This document shows, piece by piece, positions 1-5,583 of a DNA stretch of 6,917 nt. The DNA is from Gammaproteobacteria bacterium (GTDB taxonomy: Bacteria > Pseudomonadota > Gammaproteobacteria > DSM-26407): contig JAQVKR010000146.1 in NCBI GenBank assembly GCA_028694565.1, positions 1 to 6,917 of the forward strand, in the 5' to 3' direction. The position numbers and the translations under genes were made by a program. The notes under the pieces are model-generated. The model had not been told where the DNA came from and ran no database searches. It saw only the letters and a list, made by a program, of their open reading frames with translations. Each line of letters starts with the position of its first letter. Position 1 is the stretch's first letter.

Positions 1-349
1 CGCACGACTCCAGGCAGCGCCGCAGCTCCGCGCGGGAGAAGGGCGACACGTTGCCGGCGGCGGTGCGGACCTGGATGGCCTCCGCGCCCCGCCCGCTGGC
101 CTGGTAGGCGCGCGTCTGCTCGGGCGACGCCAGCCGCTGCAGGCGGCGCAGCACCAGCCGGCGCAGTTCGGCGGTGCTGATCTCGCGGGTCTCTCCCGCG
201 CCCTCGCCCAGCTCGGTGCGAATGGCCGAGGCGATATCGTAGGCGCGCTCGAAGGCGAGGCCGGCATCCTGCAGGGAGCGGGTGAGGATGCCGCGCAGGA
301 AGGGAACCCGGGTGCCTTCCCCGGGGTCGGTGACCAGGATCTTGGCCAT
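1..349 (-). CDS. ATP-cone protein, 2-phosphoglycerate kinase-like (5' part only)
   Basis: This gene reads leftward and runs off the window edge, so 116 codons are visible and the 3' end is missing. The start is the ATG at 349-347; an in-frame TGA lies only a few codons upstream with no other ATG, GTG or TTG between. A GGAGG lies rather far upstream (14 bases). The first ~70 residues look like an ATP-cone nucleotide-binding regulatory domain: a VPFLRGILTRSL segment (residues 15-26), an AYDIASAIR helix, then EISTAELRRLV. From about residue 93 a second copy begins (IQVRTAAGNVSPFSRAEL). A tandem cone with a PFxRGIL-type motif fits COG2074 proteins, 2-phosphoglycerate kinase-like P-loop kinases, rather than NrdR or ribonucleotide reductase. 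The kinase P-loop itself would lie outside the window, so the enzymatic call is an inference. It is transcribed divergently from the PPK2-type gene. Confidence 0.6.
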   Translation of the reverse strand, partial: MAKILVTDPGEGTRVPFLRGILTRSLQDAGLAFERAYDIASAIRTELGEGAGETREISTAELRRLVLRRLQRLASPEQTRAYQASGRGAEAIQVRTAAGNVSPFSRAELRRCLESC

Positions 350-498
350 GGGGCTGCGGATTGCCTCCAGTCTGTGTCAGGGTGTGACAAAGGCCGTGAA
401 AAGTAGGGTCTTGGCGGTTCTGCGGCGTTACACTCCGGTAATGGTGTCATCATAACAGGGGCGGCATGCCGGCCGCACCCGGACACGCAGGGGGAGGC
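350..498. promoter_or_regulatory. Divergent intergenic region between the ATP-cone gene and the PPK2 gene
   Basis: This 149-base gap separates two divergently read genes, so it should contain promoters for both. The stretch 361-460 is less GC-rich than the flanking genes, as expected of a promoter. I see no convincing paired -35/-10 boxes: TTGGCG at 411-416 and TACACT at 429-434 are only 12 bases apart. A TGTCA/TGACA palindrome at 375-389 is the only clear symmetric site. Part of the right end (466-498) could be coding if the upstream ATG at 466 is used for the PPK2 gene. The promoter role is inferred from gene orientation, not from strong boxes. Confidence 0.45.
375..389. promoter_or_regulatory. 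Short palindrome TGTCA-N5-TGACA, possible operator
   Basis: TGTCA (375-379) and TGACA (385-389) form a perfect 5-base inverted repeat with a 5-base spacer. Read on the minus strand, the same bases give TTGTCAC followed by CTGACAC at a 10-base period, loosely like PhoB-box half sites (CTGTCAT repeated every 11 bases). The period is off by one and the second half deviates from the consensus. The site lies 26-40 bases upstream of the minus-strand start codon, a sensible place for a regulator, but a 5-base palindrome can arise by chance. Confidence 0.2.
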
Positions 499-2037
499 AT
501 GTTCAGAACCGCCGAACTGGGCCGGAAGATCCCGAAAGCCGAGTACAAGGAGATCGAGCCGGAACTGCGCCAGGAACTGCTGGAGCAGCAGCAGACCCTC
601 CGCCTGGAGGACGGGTTTCCCGTCATCATCATCTTCGCCGGCGTGGATGGCGGCGGCAAGAATGCCACCGTCAACCGGCTCAACGCCTGGATGGATCCGC
701 GCTGGCTCATCACCCGCGCCTACGGGGAACCCTCCGACGAGGAGCGCGAGCGGCCCGAGTACTGGCGCTACTGGCGCGATCTGCCGCCGAAGGGGCGCAT
801 CGGCCTGTTCCTGCGCTCGTGGTACTCGCGGCCGGTGATCGACCGGGCCTACGGCAGCATCGACGAGGCGGATTTCGACGAGCGGCTGGACCGGGTCATC
901 AACTTCGAGAACGCCCTGGCCGACGACGGCGCGCTCATCATCAAGTTCTGGATGCACCTGAGCCGCGAGGCGCAGAAGAAGCGGCTCAAGGCGCTGGAGA
1001 AGGACCCGCTGACCCGCTGGCAGGTGACCGAGACCGACTGGCACCACTGGCGCCTGTACGACCAGTTCCTCGAGGCCGGGGAGCGGGTCATCATGCGCAC
1101 CAGCACCGGCAAGGCCCCCTGGTCCATCGTCGAGGGGGTGGATCCCCACTACCGCAGCGTCGTTGTGGGGCGCACCATCCGCGACGCGGTGCGCCGGCGC
1201 CTGGAGGAGGCGGCCGCCCACCGTCGGCTCCGGGCCGAGATGCAGGCCGGCAGGGAGGAGGCGAAGCCCGCGCGCCCCGGCGCAGCCGGGACGGTGCCGG
1301 AGCCGGAGCCGCCGGCGCCGGTGACGGTGCTCGACACCCTCGAAATGAAGCGCCTGGACAAGCGGGAGTACCGGAAGGTCTACCGGCAGCTCCAGGGCCG
1401 CCTGAACGAGCTGCAGCGGCGGGCGCAGGAGCGGAAAATCTCCACCATTCTCGTGTTCGAGGGCCCCGACGCCGCCGGCAAGGGCGGCGCCATCCGCCGG
1501 GTGACCGAGTCGCTCGATGCCCGCAACTACCAGGTGCTGCCGTTCGCCGCGCCCACCGACGAGGAGAAGGCCCAGCACTACCTGTGGCGCTTCTGGCGCC
1601 ATCTCTCCCGGGCCGGCCGGGTGACCCTGTTCGATCGCAGCTGGTACGGCCGGGTGCTGGTGGAGCGGGTGGAGGGCTACGCCGGCGAGGCCGAGTGGCG
1701 GCGGGCCTATTCCGAGATCAACGACTTCGAGGCCCAGCTCATCGAGCACGGGATCGTGCTGATGAAGTACTGGATCCACATCGGCAAGGAGGAGCAGCTG
1801 CGCCGCTTCCAGGACCGCGAGCAGACGCCCCACAAGCGCTGGAAGCTCACCGCGGATGACTGGCGCAACCGCGAGAAATGGAACGACTACCTGCTGGCGG
1901 TCAACGACATGGTGGAGCACACCAGCACCCGGCTGGCGCCCTGGATCCTGGTGGAGGGGGAGGACAAGCCCTATGCGCGGATCAAGGTGATGTCCACCCT
2001 GTGCGACAAGCTGGAGCAGGTGCTGGGCGAGGAGTGA
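499..2037 (+). CDS. pap: Polyphosphate:AMP phosphotransferase (two-domain class II PPK2)
   Basis: This cytosolic enzyme uses polyP as phosphate donor to turn AMP into ADP, salvaging nucleotide energy from the polyP store. Two PPK2 domains lie in tandem (512 aa; relatives are about 475-500). The N-terminal domain has Walker A GVDGGGKNAT (residues 48-57) and a lid-like TSTGKAPW stretch. The C-terminal domain has Walker A GPDAAGKGGA (K at 328), FDRSWYGRVLVERVEG from about 378, TPHKRWKLT and a second APW. A P/A/E-rich linker of roughly 30 residues joins them around codons 250-280. In the N-terminal copy FDRSWYGR has become FLRSWYSR, losing the Walker B aspartate, so catalysis probably sits in the C-terminal domain, as in Acinetobacter PAP and Pseudomonas PA3455. 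Start choice: homologues begin MF-x-x-AE, matching the ATG at 499, with AGGGGG (489-494) four bases upstream; the ATG at 466 would add 11 low-complexity residues. Confidence 0.93.
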   Translation: MFRTAELGRKIPKAEYKEIEPELRQELLEQQQTLRLEDGFPVIIIFAGVDGGGKNATVNRLNAWMDPRWLITRAYGEPSDEERERPEYWRYWRDLPPKGRIGLFLRSWYSRPVIDRAYGSIDEADFDERLDRVINFENALADDGALIIKFWMHLSREAQKKRLKALEKDPLTRWQVTETDWHHWRLYDQFLEAGERVIMRTSTGKAPWSIVEGVDPHYRSVVVGRTIRDAVRRRLEEAAAHRRLRAEMQAGREEAKPARPGAAGTVPEPEPPAPVTVLDTLEMKRLDKREYRKVYRQLQGRLNELQRRAQERKISTILVFEGPDAAGKGGAIRRVTESLDARNYQVLPFAAPTDEEKAQHYLWRFWRHLSRAGRVTLFDRSWYGRVLVERVEGYAGEAEWRRAYSEINDFEAQLIEHGIVLMKYWIHIGKEEQLRRFQDREQTPHKRWKLTADDWRNREKWNDYLLAVNDMVEHTSTRLAPWILVEGEDKPYARIKVMSTLCDKLEQVLGEE

Positions 2038-2046
2038 TCCTCCCAG
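2023..2046 (+). terminator. Hairpin spanning the PPK2 stop codon, no T-run
   Basis: GAGGA (2029-2033) pairs with TCCTC (2038-2042) around a GTGA loop that contains the TGA stop codon. The stem extends by CTGG (2023-2026) with CCAG (2043-2046) across a two-base bulge. GTGA is a GNRA-type tetraloop, which adds stability. No T-tract follows, so this is not a standard intrinsic terminator; it may protect or define the mRNA 3' end, or be incidental. Confidence 0.25.
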
Positions 2047-2052
2047 GAGACT

Positions 2053-2058
2053 TATACT
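2053..2058 (+). promoter_or_regulatory. TATACT, possible -10 box for the DUF47-pit-sixA run
   Basis: TATACT matches the sigma-70 -10 consensus at five of six bases and stands out in a very GC-rich gap. No acceptable -35 hexamer lies 16-18 bases upstream (the bases there overlap the end of the PPK2 gene and read AGGAGT) and there is no TGn extension. If used, transcription would begin near 2065 and give a leader of about 105 bases containing the hairpins at 2059-2090. Confidence 0.2.
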
Positions 2059-2090
2059 GGACCCGGCATGGCGGGGACCGGGTCCCCGCC
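2059..2090 (+). repeat. Two overlapping, mutually exclusive inverted repeats
   Basis: Hairpin A: GGACCCGG (2059-2066) pairs perfectly with CCGGGTCC (2078-2085) around an 11-base loop. Hairpin B: GGCGGGGACC (2070-2079) and GGTCCCCGCC (2081-2090) form a perfect 10-base palindrome with one central base, folding as a 9-bp stem on a 3-base loop. Both need bases 2078-2085, so an RNA could form only one at a time. No T-tract follows. It may act as a terminator-like element after the PPK2 gene, a leader structure for the next gene, or a DNA palindrome bound by a protein. Confidence 0.5.
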
Positions 2091-2159
2091 GGGGGACGGC
2101 GCCGGGACGCGGCCCGCCGCGCGTGGCTTCGCCAGGGTCGTGGACGATCATCAGAGGAG

Positions 2160-2164
2160 AGGAG
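2160..2164 (+). promoter_or_regulatory. Ribosome binding site AGGAG fixing the GTG start at 2171
   Basis: AGGAG lies six bases before the GTG at 2171, an ideal spacing, and overlaps a second GAGGAG at 2154-2159. It favours this GTG over the in-frame GTG at 2123, which would add 16 residues not expected in the family. Confidence 0.75.
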
Positions 2165-2170
2165 CGGACG

Positions 2171-2848
2171 GTGTTCAAGAACCCCATTGCGAGCCTGCTC
2201 GGCAGCTCGCCATTCAAGGCGCTGCAGGAGCATATGCGGGTGGTGCTGGAGTGCGCACGGGAGGTCACCCCCCTGTTCGAGGCCCTGAGCGCGGGCGATC
2301 AGGAACGGGTGCGCGAGATCGAGCGGCGCATCTTCGAGCGCGAGGCCGCCGCCGACAGCATCAAGAACCAGCTGCGCCAGCACCTGCCGAAGAGCCTGTT
2401 CATGCCCGTGGACCGGCGCGACCTGCTGGAAGTGCTGCAGATGCAGGACTCCATCGCCGATACCGCCCAGGATATCGCCGGACTGCTGGTGGAACGCCCC
2501 ATGGAGGTGCCCGAGCCGCTGCGCGAGCCCCTGCTGGCGCTGACCCGGCGCTGCGTCGAGGTGTGCGAGCATTCGGCGCGGGTCATCGAGGAGCTCGACG
2601 AGTTGCTGGAAATGGGCTTCCGCGGACGCGAGGCCGACCAGGTGGAGACCATGGTGGACGAGCTCAACCGCCTCGAGGACGAGACCGACGAGCTCGGGAT
2701 CCGCCTCATGCGCAGCCTCTTCGCCCACGAGGAGAAGATGAACCCGGTCTCGGTGATGATGTGGTACCAGCTCATCAACTGGATCGGCGACCTGGCCGAT
2801 TACGCCGAGAAGGTGGGCGACCGGCTGCGGCTGCTCATCGCGCGCTGA
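2171..2848 (+). CDS. DUF47 / PhoU-like protein (TIGR00153), PiT-transporter partner
   Basis: This 225-residue, highly charged, mostly helical protein has no signal peptide or membrane segment. It belongs to the DUF47 (PhoU-divergent) family, whose members sit next to pit genes in many bacteria (ykaA-pit in Bacillus, orfA-pit in Sinorhizobium, PA5208-PA5207 in Pseudomonas). Family hallmarks visible are SPFKALQEHM (13-22), HLPKSLFMPVDRRDLLEVL (71-89), QDSIADTAQDI (92-102), ELLEMGFRGRE (144-154), the acidic stretch NRLEDETDEL (166-175), which with D93/D97 resembles PhoU metal-binding helices, and INWIGDLADYAEKVGDRL (202-219). It is thought to modulate or license the adjacent phosphate permease; the mechanism is not settled. 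The GTG start at 2171 gives the length and N-terminus typical of the family. The permease follows 135 bases downstream on the same strand. Confidence 0.92.
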   Translation: MFKNPIASLLGSSPFKALQEHMRVVLECAREVTPLFEALSAGDQERVREIERRIFEREAAADSIKNQLRQHLPKSLFMPVDRRDLLEVLQMQDSIADTAQDIAGLLVERPMEVPEPLREPLLALTRRCVEVCEHSARVIEELDELLEMGFRGREADQVETMVDELNRLEDETDELGIRLMRSLFAHEEKMNPVSVMMWYQLINWIGDLADYAEKVGDRLRLLIAR

Positions 2849-2849
2849 C

Positions 2850-2870
2850 GCCGCCGGCTCGACCGGCGGC
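2850..2870 (+). terminator. GC hairpin just after the DUF47 stop, no T-run
   Basis: GCCGCCGG (2850-2857) and CCGGCGGC (2863-2870) form a perfect 8-bp stem with a CTCGA loop, two bases past the stop codon. It is followed by a G-rich rather than T-rich stretch. It may slow transcription or protect the upstream mRNA end; full termination before the permease is not supported. Confidence 0.35.
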
Positions 2871-2889
2871 CGGGGCCGCAGGGGGCGAT

Positions 2890-2916
2890 ACCCCGCCGGG
2901 GTGCGTCTTCCCGCAC
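2890..2916 (+). other. Two small hairpins sharing bases upstream of pit
   Basis: ACCCC (2890-2894) pairs with GGGGT (2898-2902) on a GCC loop, and GTGCG (2901-2905) pairs with CGCAC (2912-2916) on a TCTTCC loop. They overlap at 2901-2902, so they compete. Together with the stem at 2850-2870 they make the first half of the gap structured, in contrast to the A/C-rich, unstructured second half. Confidence 0.25.
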
Positions 2917-2929
2917 GGAACAGACCTCA

Positions 2930-2969
2930 CAACAACGACAACCGAGGGGTCTTCCGCAACAACGACAAC
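2930..2969 (+). repeat. 13-base direct repeat CAACAACGACAAC, two copies, in the pit leader
   Basis: The identical 13-mer CAACAACGACAAC occurs at 2930-2942 and 2957-2969, offset by 27 bases, ending 14 bases before the pit start codon. The copies contain a single G each and stand out sharply from the GC-rich surroundings. The first copy could be displayed in a loop, since GACC (2923-2926) can pair with GGTC (2948-2951). Candidate roles are an unstructured translation enhancer or a binding site for an RNA-binding protein: the copies come within one base of the AAnAAnAA motif bound by Hfq/Crc in Pseudomonas. None of these is demonstrated. Confidence 0.6.
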
Positions 2970-2983
2970 ATGACATAGCGGGT

Positions 2984-4255
2984 ATGGGTGTGGATATCAT
3001 TAGCGACTACGGTACGTTCTTCCTCGTGCTGGCCGTTCTGTTCGGCTTCTACATGACCTGGGGCATCGGTGCCAACGACGTGGCCAACGCCATGGGCACC
3101 TCGGTGGGCTCCGGCGCCATCACCGTCGGCCAGGCCATCCTCATCGCCGCGGTGTTCGAGTTCGCCGGGGCCTTCATCGCCGGCGGCCACGTGACCGCCA
3201 CCATCCGCAAGGGCATCATCGACGCCGGGCCGCTCGCCGGCCATCCGGAGCTGCTGGTCTACGGCATGCTCGCCGCGCTGCTGGCGGCGGCGATCTGGCT
3301 GATGATCGCCTCCACCCGCGGCTGGCCGGTTTCCACCACCCATTCCATCGTCGGCGCCATCGTCGGCTTCGCCGTGGCCGGCATCGGCATCGACGCGGTG
3401 CAATGGGGCAAGATCGGCCAGATCGTCGCGAGCTGGGTGGTCTCACCGGTGCTGGGCGGCCTGCTGGCCTACCTGCTGATGCTGAGCATCCGGCGCTTCA
3501 TCCTCAATACCGAGCATCCCTTCGAGAGCGCCAGGCGCTGGGGGCCCTTCTACGTCTTCCTGGTGGGGTTCACCATCGCCCTGGTGACGCTGTTCAAGGG
3601 CCTGAAGCACCTCGACCTGACCCTCTCGGTGGGCATGAGCTTCGTGCTGGCCGTGGGTGTCGGGGCGGCGGTGGCGCTGGTGAGCTGGGTGCTGATCCGG
3701 CGCGTGCGCATCGATGCGGCCGCGGATCGCACCTTCCACTACGCCAGCGTGGAGAAGGTCTTCGCGCCGATGATGATCTTCACCGCCTGCGCCATGGCCT
3801 TCGCCCACGGCTCCAATGACGTGGCCAACGGCATCGGCCCCATGGCGGCGGTGGTGAGCATCGTCAGGAGCGGCGGCGAGGTGGCCCAGAAGGCGGAGCT
3901 GCCGCTGTGGATCCTGATCCTGGGCGGCGCCGGCATCGTGGTGGGGCTGGGCACCCTGGGCTATCGGGTCATGCGCACCATCGGCACCAGCATCACCGAG
4001 CTGACCCCGAGCCGGGGTTTCTGCGCCACCCTGGCCGCGGCCGCCACCGTGGTGCTCGCCTCGCGGACCGGCCTGCCGGTGTCCACCACCCATATCGCGG
4101 TGGGGGCGGTGATCGGCGTGGGCCTAGCCCGGGGCATCGGCGCCATCGACCTGCGGGTGATCGGCGGCATCGTGACCTCCTGGCTGGTCACGCTGCCCGT
4201 GGGCGGCATCCTGGCGGCGCTGTTCTTCTTCATCCTGAAGGGGGCGTTCGGTTGA
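2984..4255 (+). CDS. pit: PiT-family inorganic phosphate permease
   Basis: This inner-membrane transporter (PHO4 family, 423 aa) imports phosphate, or a metal-phosphate complex, driven by a H+ or Na+ gradient; the coupling ion cannot be told from sequence. About ten to twelve hydrophobic segments are visible. The inverted-repeat architecture shows as paired motifs: GANDVANA (29-36) in the first half and HGSNDVANGIGP (275-286) in the second, and PVSTTH at 115-120 and again at 365-370. A short basic loop (roughly 235-255) separates the halves. Length is normal for the compact bacterial form that pairs with DUF47 proteins. The ATG at 2984 has only a weak AGCGGG upstream (2977-2982), so translation may depend on the A/C-rich leader. 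The TGA stop overlaps the TTG start of the next gene, indicating one transcript. Confidence 0.95.
   Translation: MGVDIISDYGTFFLVLAVLFGFYMTWGIGANDVANAMGTSVGSGAITVGQAILIAAVFEFAGAFIAGGHVTATIRKGIIDAGPLAGHPELLVYGMLAALLAAAIWLMIASTRGWPVSTTHSIVGAIVGFAVAGIGIDAVQWGKIGQIVASWVVSPVLGGLLAYLLMLSIRRFILNTEHPFESARRWGPFYVFLVGFTIALVTLFKGLKHLDLTLSVGMSFVLAVGVGAAVALVSWVLIRRVRIDAAADRTFHYASVEKVFAPMMIFTACAMAFAHGSNDVANGIGPMAAVVSIVRSGGEVAQKAELPLWILILGGAGIVVGLGTLGYRVMRTIGTSITELTPSRGFCATLAAAATVVLASRTGLPVSTTHIAVGAVIGVGLARGIGAIDLRVIGGIVTSWLVTLPVGGILAALFFFILKGAFG
4239..4244 (+). promoter_or_regulatory. Ribosome binding site AGGGGG supporting the TTG start at 4252
   Basis: AGGGGG inside the last codons of pit lies seven bases before the TTG at 4252. 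No ATG or GTG occurs in this frame between that TTG and the catalytic RHA motif, so the site and the TTG decide the start. Confidence 0.5.
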
Positions 4256-4800
4256 CCTCCGGCGGGGACGGCGGCCACCCGGGCGGCCCGGGCCGCGAGC
4301 TGCTGCTGCTGCGCCACGCCAAGTCCGACTGGAACGCCGGGGCGGCCACCGACTTTGACCGCCCCCTCAATCCCCGCGGCCGGCAGGATGCGCCGCGCCT
4401 GGGAAAATGGCTGCGCGCGGCGGGGCTGGTGCCGGATCTCGTGCTGGCCTCGCCGGCGCGGCGGGCGCGGCAGACCGCGCGCCGGGTGTGCAGGGCGCTC
4501 GGCTATCCGCGCGAGTCGATCCAGTGGGAGCCCCGCCTCTACGAGGCCGGCCCCGGTACGCTGATCGGGTGCCTGGAGGCGCTGCCCGGCATGCCGCGGC
4601 GGGTGCTGCTGGTGGCGCACAATCCGGGCCTGGAGGAGTTGCTGCGCCGCCTCTGCGGCGCGCTGGAAGCGCCGGCCGACGGCAAGCTAATGCCCACCGC
4701 GGCGCTGGCGCGCCTGGGGATGCCGGCGGACTGGCGGCGCCTGGAGAGCGGCTGCGCCCGCCTGCTCGATCTGGTCCGCCCGCGCGATCTGCCGCTGTAA
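4252..4800 (+). CDS. sixA: SixA-like histidine phosphatase (phosphoglycerate mutase superfamily)
   Basis: This 182-residue cytosolic protein belongs to the histidine phosphatase superfamily, SixA branch (COG2062). Visible landmarks are LLLLRHAKSDW (17-27), with the RH motif whose His22 would be the phospho-acceptor; DFDRPLNPRG, the SixA-type extension; LVLASPARRARQTA; and LLVAHNPGLEELL with the second catalytic histidine (His123). SixA of E. coli dephosphorylates phosphohistidine proteins of the nitrogen PTS; here the substrate is unknown, and a small phospho-compound is equally possible. The start is TTG at 4252, its TG shared with the TGA stop of pit, implying translational coupling. The first ~15 residues are Gly/Pro-rich and unusual, perhaps a disordered tail. 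The stop is TAA at 4798-4800, 39 bases from the end of the convergent ATPase gene. Confidence 0.85.
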   Translation: MTSGGDGGHPGGPGRELLLLRHAKSDWNAGAATDFDRPLNPRGRQDAPRLGKWLRAAGLVPDLVLASPARRARQTARRVCRALGYPRESIQWEPRLYEAGPGTLIGCLEALPGMPRRVLLVAHNPGLEELLRRLCGALEAPADGKLMPTAALARLGMPADWRRLESGCARLLDLVRPRDLPL

Positions 4801-4839
4801 CCGGTCCGGCCCCGCCTGAGACCCGATGCAGCGGATCGC
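4784..4839. terminator. Imperfect inverted repeat at the convergent gene junction
   Basis: GCGAT (4784-4788) and CCGCTG (4792-4797) at the end of sixA can pair with ATCGC (4835-4839) and CAGCGG (4829-4834), giving 11 pairs with a three-base bulge. GGTC (4803-4806) and GACC (4820-4823) can pair inside the loop. Being symmetric, it could form in transcripts from either side. There is no T-run on either strand, so a classical bidirectional terminator is not supported. The 39-base gap between the two stop codons holds nothing else I can identify. Confidence 0.25.
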
Positions 4840-5583
4840 TCAATTCCGGCCGGCTGCCAGTATCTCGGACCAGAGCGCAGCGTAGGCCTGCGCCGCCGGG
4901 CTGCAGCCGGCCCAGGCGCCCAGCGGCGCGCGCTGCAGCCCCATCCGTTCCACGTCGCTGGCGTAGGGAATGGCGGTTCTCAGCACGCCGGGCCGTTCCG
5001 CCGGCAGGGTCTCCATCACTTCGAGGTGAAGGCGCTTGCGCCGGTCCACCATGGAGAAGAAGGGCAGCACCCCGAGCCGCTCCAGCCCGTTGTCGGCCAC
5101 GAAGCGGTCCAGCTGTTCCAGGGTGCGCAGGGAGAGGATGGTGGGGATGAGCGGCACCAGCAGCACGTCGGCGGCGCGGAAGACATTCTCCGAAACCAGC
5201 GAAATGCTCGGCGGACAGTCGAGGAACACCCGGTCGTAGTCCTCCGCCAGGGGCTTCAGCAGCTTGCGCAGCCGGGTGGGCTTGCGCTGCTCGTCCAGCA
5301 GCAGGTCCAGGTTGCGGTAGGAGAAGTCGGCGGGGAGGAGGTCCAGGTTCTCGAAGTCGGTGCCCTTGATGAGCGCGTCCAGCTCATGCTTGCCGCGCAC
5401 CAGCCCCTTGCCGCCGCCCTTGACCTTCGGCTTCACCCGGAAGTAGAAGCTGGCCGCGCCCTGGGGGTCCAGGTCCCAGACCAGGGTGCGGGCGCCGTCC
5501 CGGGCCGAGAGCCAGGCCAGGTTGACCGCGGTGGCGGTCTTGCCGACCCCGCCCTTGATGTTGTAGGTGGCGAATACCTTCAT
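4840..5583 (-). CDS. parA: ParA/MinD-type ATPase, orphan (no ParB seen)
   Basis: This 247-residue P-loop ATPase carries the deviant Walker A KGGVGKT (10-16) with its signature Lys10, a switch motif DLDPQG (37-42) and Walker B RVFLDCPP (D122). These define the ParA/MinD/Soj family, whose ATP-bound dimers bind DNA or membrane and move cargo by cycling. It lacks the N-terminal helix-turn-helix of plasmid ParA proteins and shows no MinD-like C-terminal membrane-targeting helix, so nucleoid binding is more likely. An unusual Lys/Gly-rich insert lies at about 49-65, after the switch motif. Its ATG (5583-5581) overlaps the TGA stop of the upstream CHAD gene (ATGA), so the two are translationally coupled; a perfect AGGAGG (plus-strand 5597-5602) lies 13 bases upstream, rather far. 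No ParB gene or parS-like palindrome is visible. The symbol is a family name; chromosome or plasmid partition is not implied. Context suggests cargo linked to polyP. Confidence 0.88.
   Translation of the reverse strand: MKVFATYNIKGGVGKTATAVNLAWLSARDGARTLVWDLDPQGAASFYFRVKPKVKGGGKGLVRGKHELDALIKGTDFENLDLLPADFSYRNLDLLLDEQRKPTRLRKLLKPLAEDYDRVFLDCPPSISLVSENVFRAADVLLVPLIPTILSLRTLEQLDRFVADNGLERLGVLPFFSMVDRRKRLHLEVMETLPAERPGVLRTAIPYASDVERMGLQRAPLGAWAGCSPAAQAYAALWSEILAAGRN

Noticed and set aside
466..498. Upstream ATG at 466 as the start of the PPK2 gene
   Set aside because: It would add 11 Gly/Ala/Pro residues absent from relatives; homologues begin at the MF-x-x-AE of the ATG at 499, which also has a better-spaced AGGGGG. 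It cannot be fully excluded, since AGGGG lies near it too.
819..1859. Long open frame overlapping the PPK2 gene in another frame
   Set aside because: Its product is Arg/Gly/Ala/Pro-rich with no domain, the typical shadow of a GC-rich gene, and the PPK2 frame is conserved throughout.
2123..2170. Upstream in-frame GTG at 2123 as the DUF47 start
   Set aside because: It lacks a good ribosome binding site and adds 16 residues not expected in the family; GTG 2171 has AGGAG six bases upstream.
1982..2728. Minus-strand frame opposite the DUF47 gene
   Set aside because: It has no family motif and is explained by codon bias of the real plus-strand gene.
3443..4093. Minus-strand frame opposite pit
   Set aside because: It is His/Gln/Gly-rich low-complexity antisense translation with no domain.
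4840..5583. ATPase as MinD (division-site placement)
   Set aside because: No MinC or MinE neighbours and no C-terminal amphipathic membrane-targeting helix is visible.
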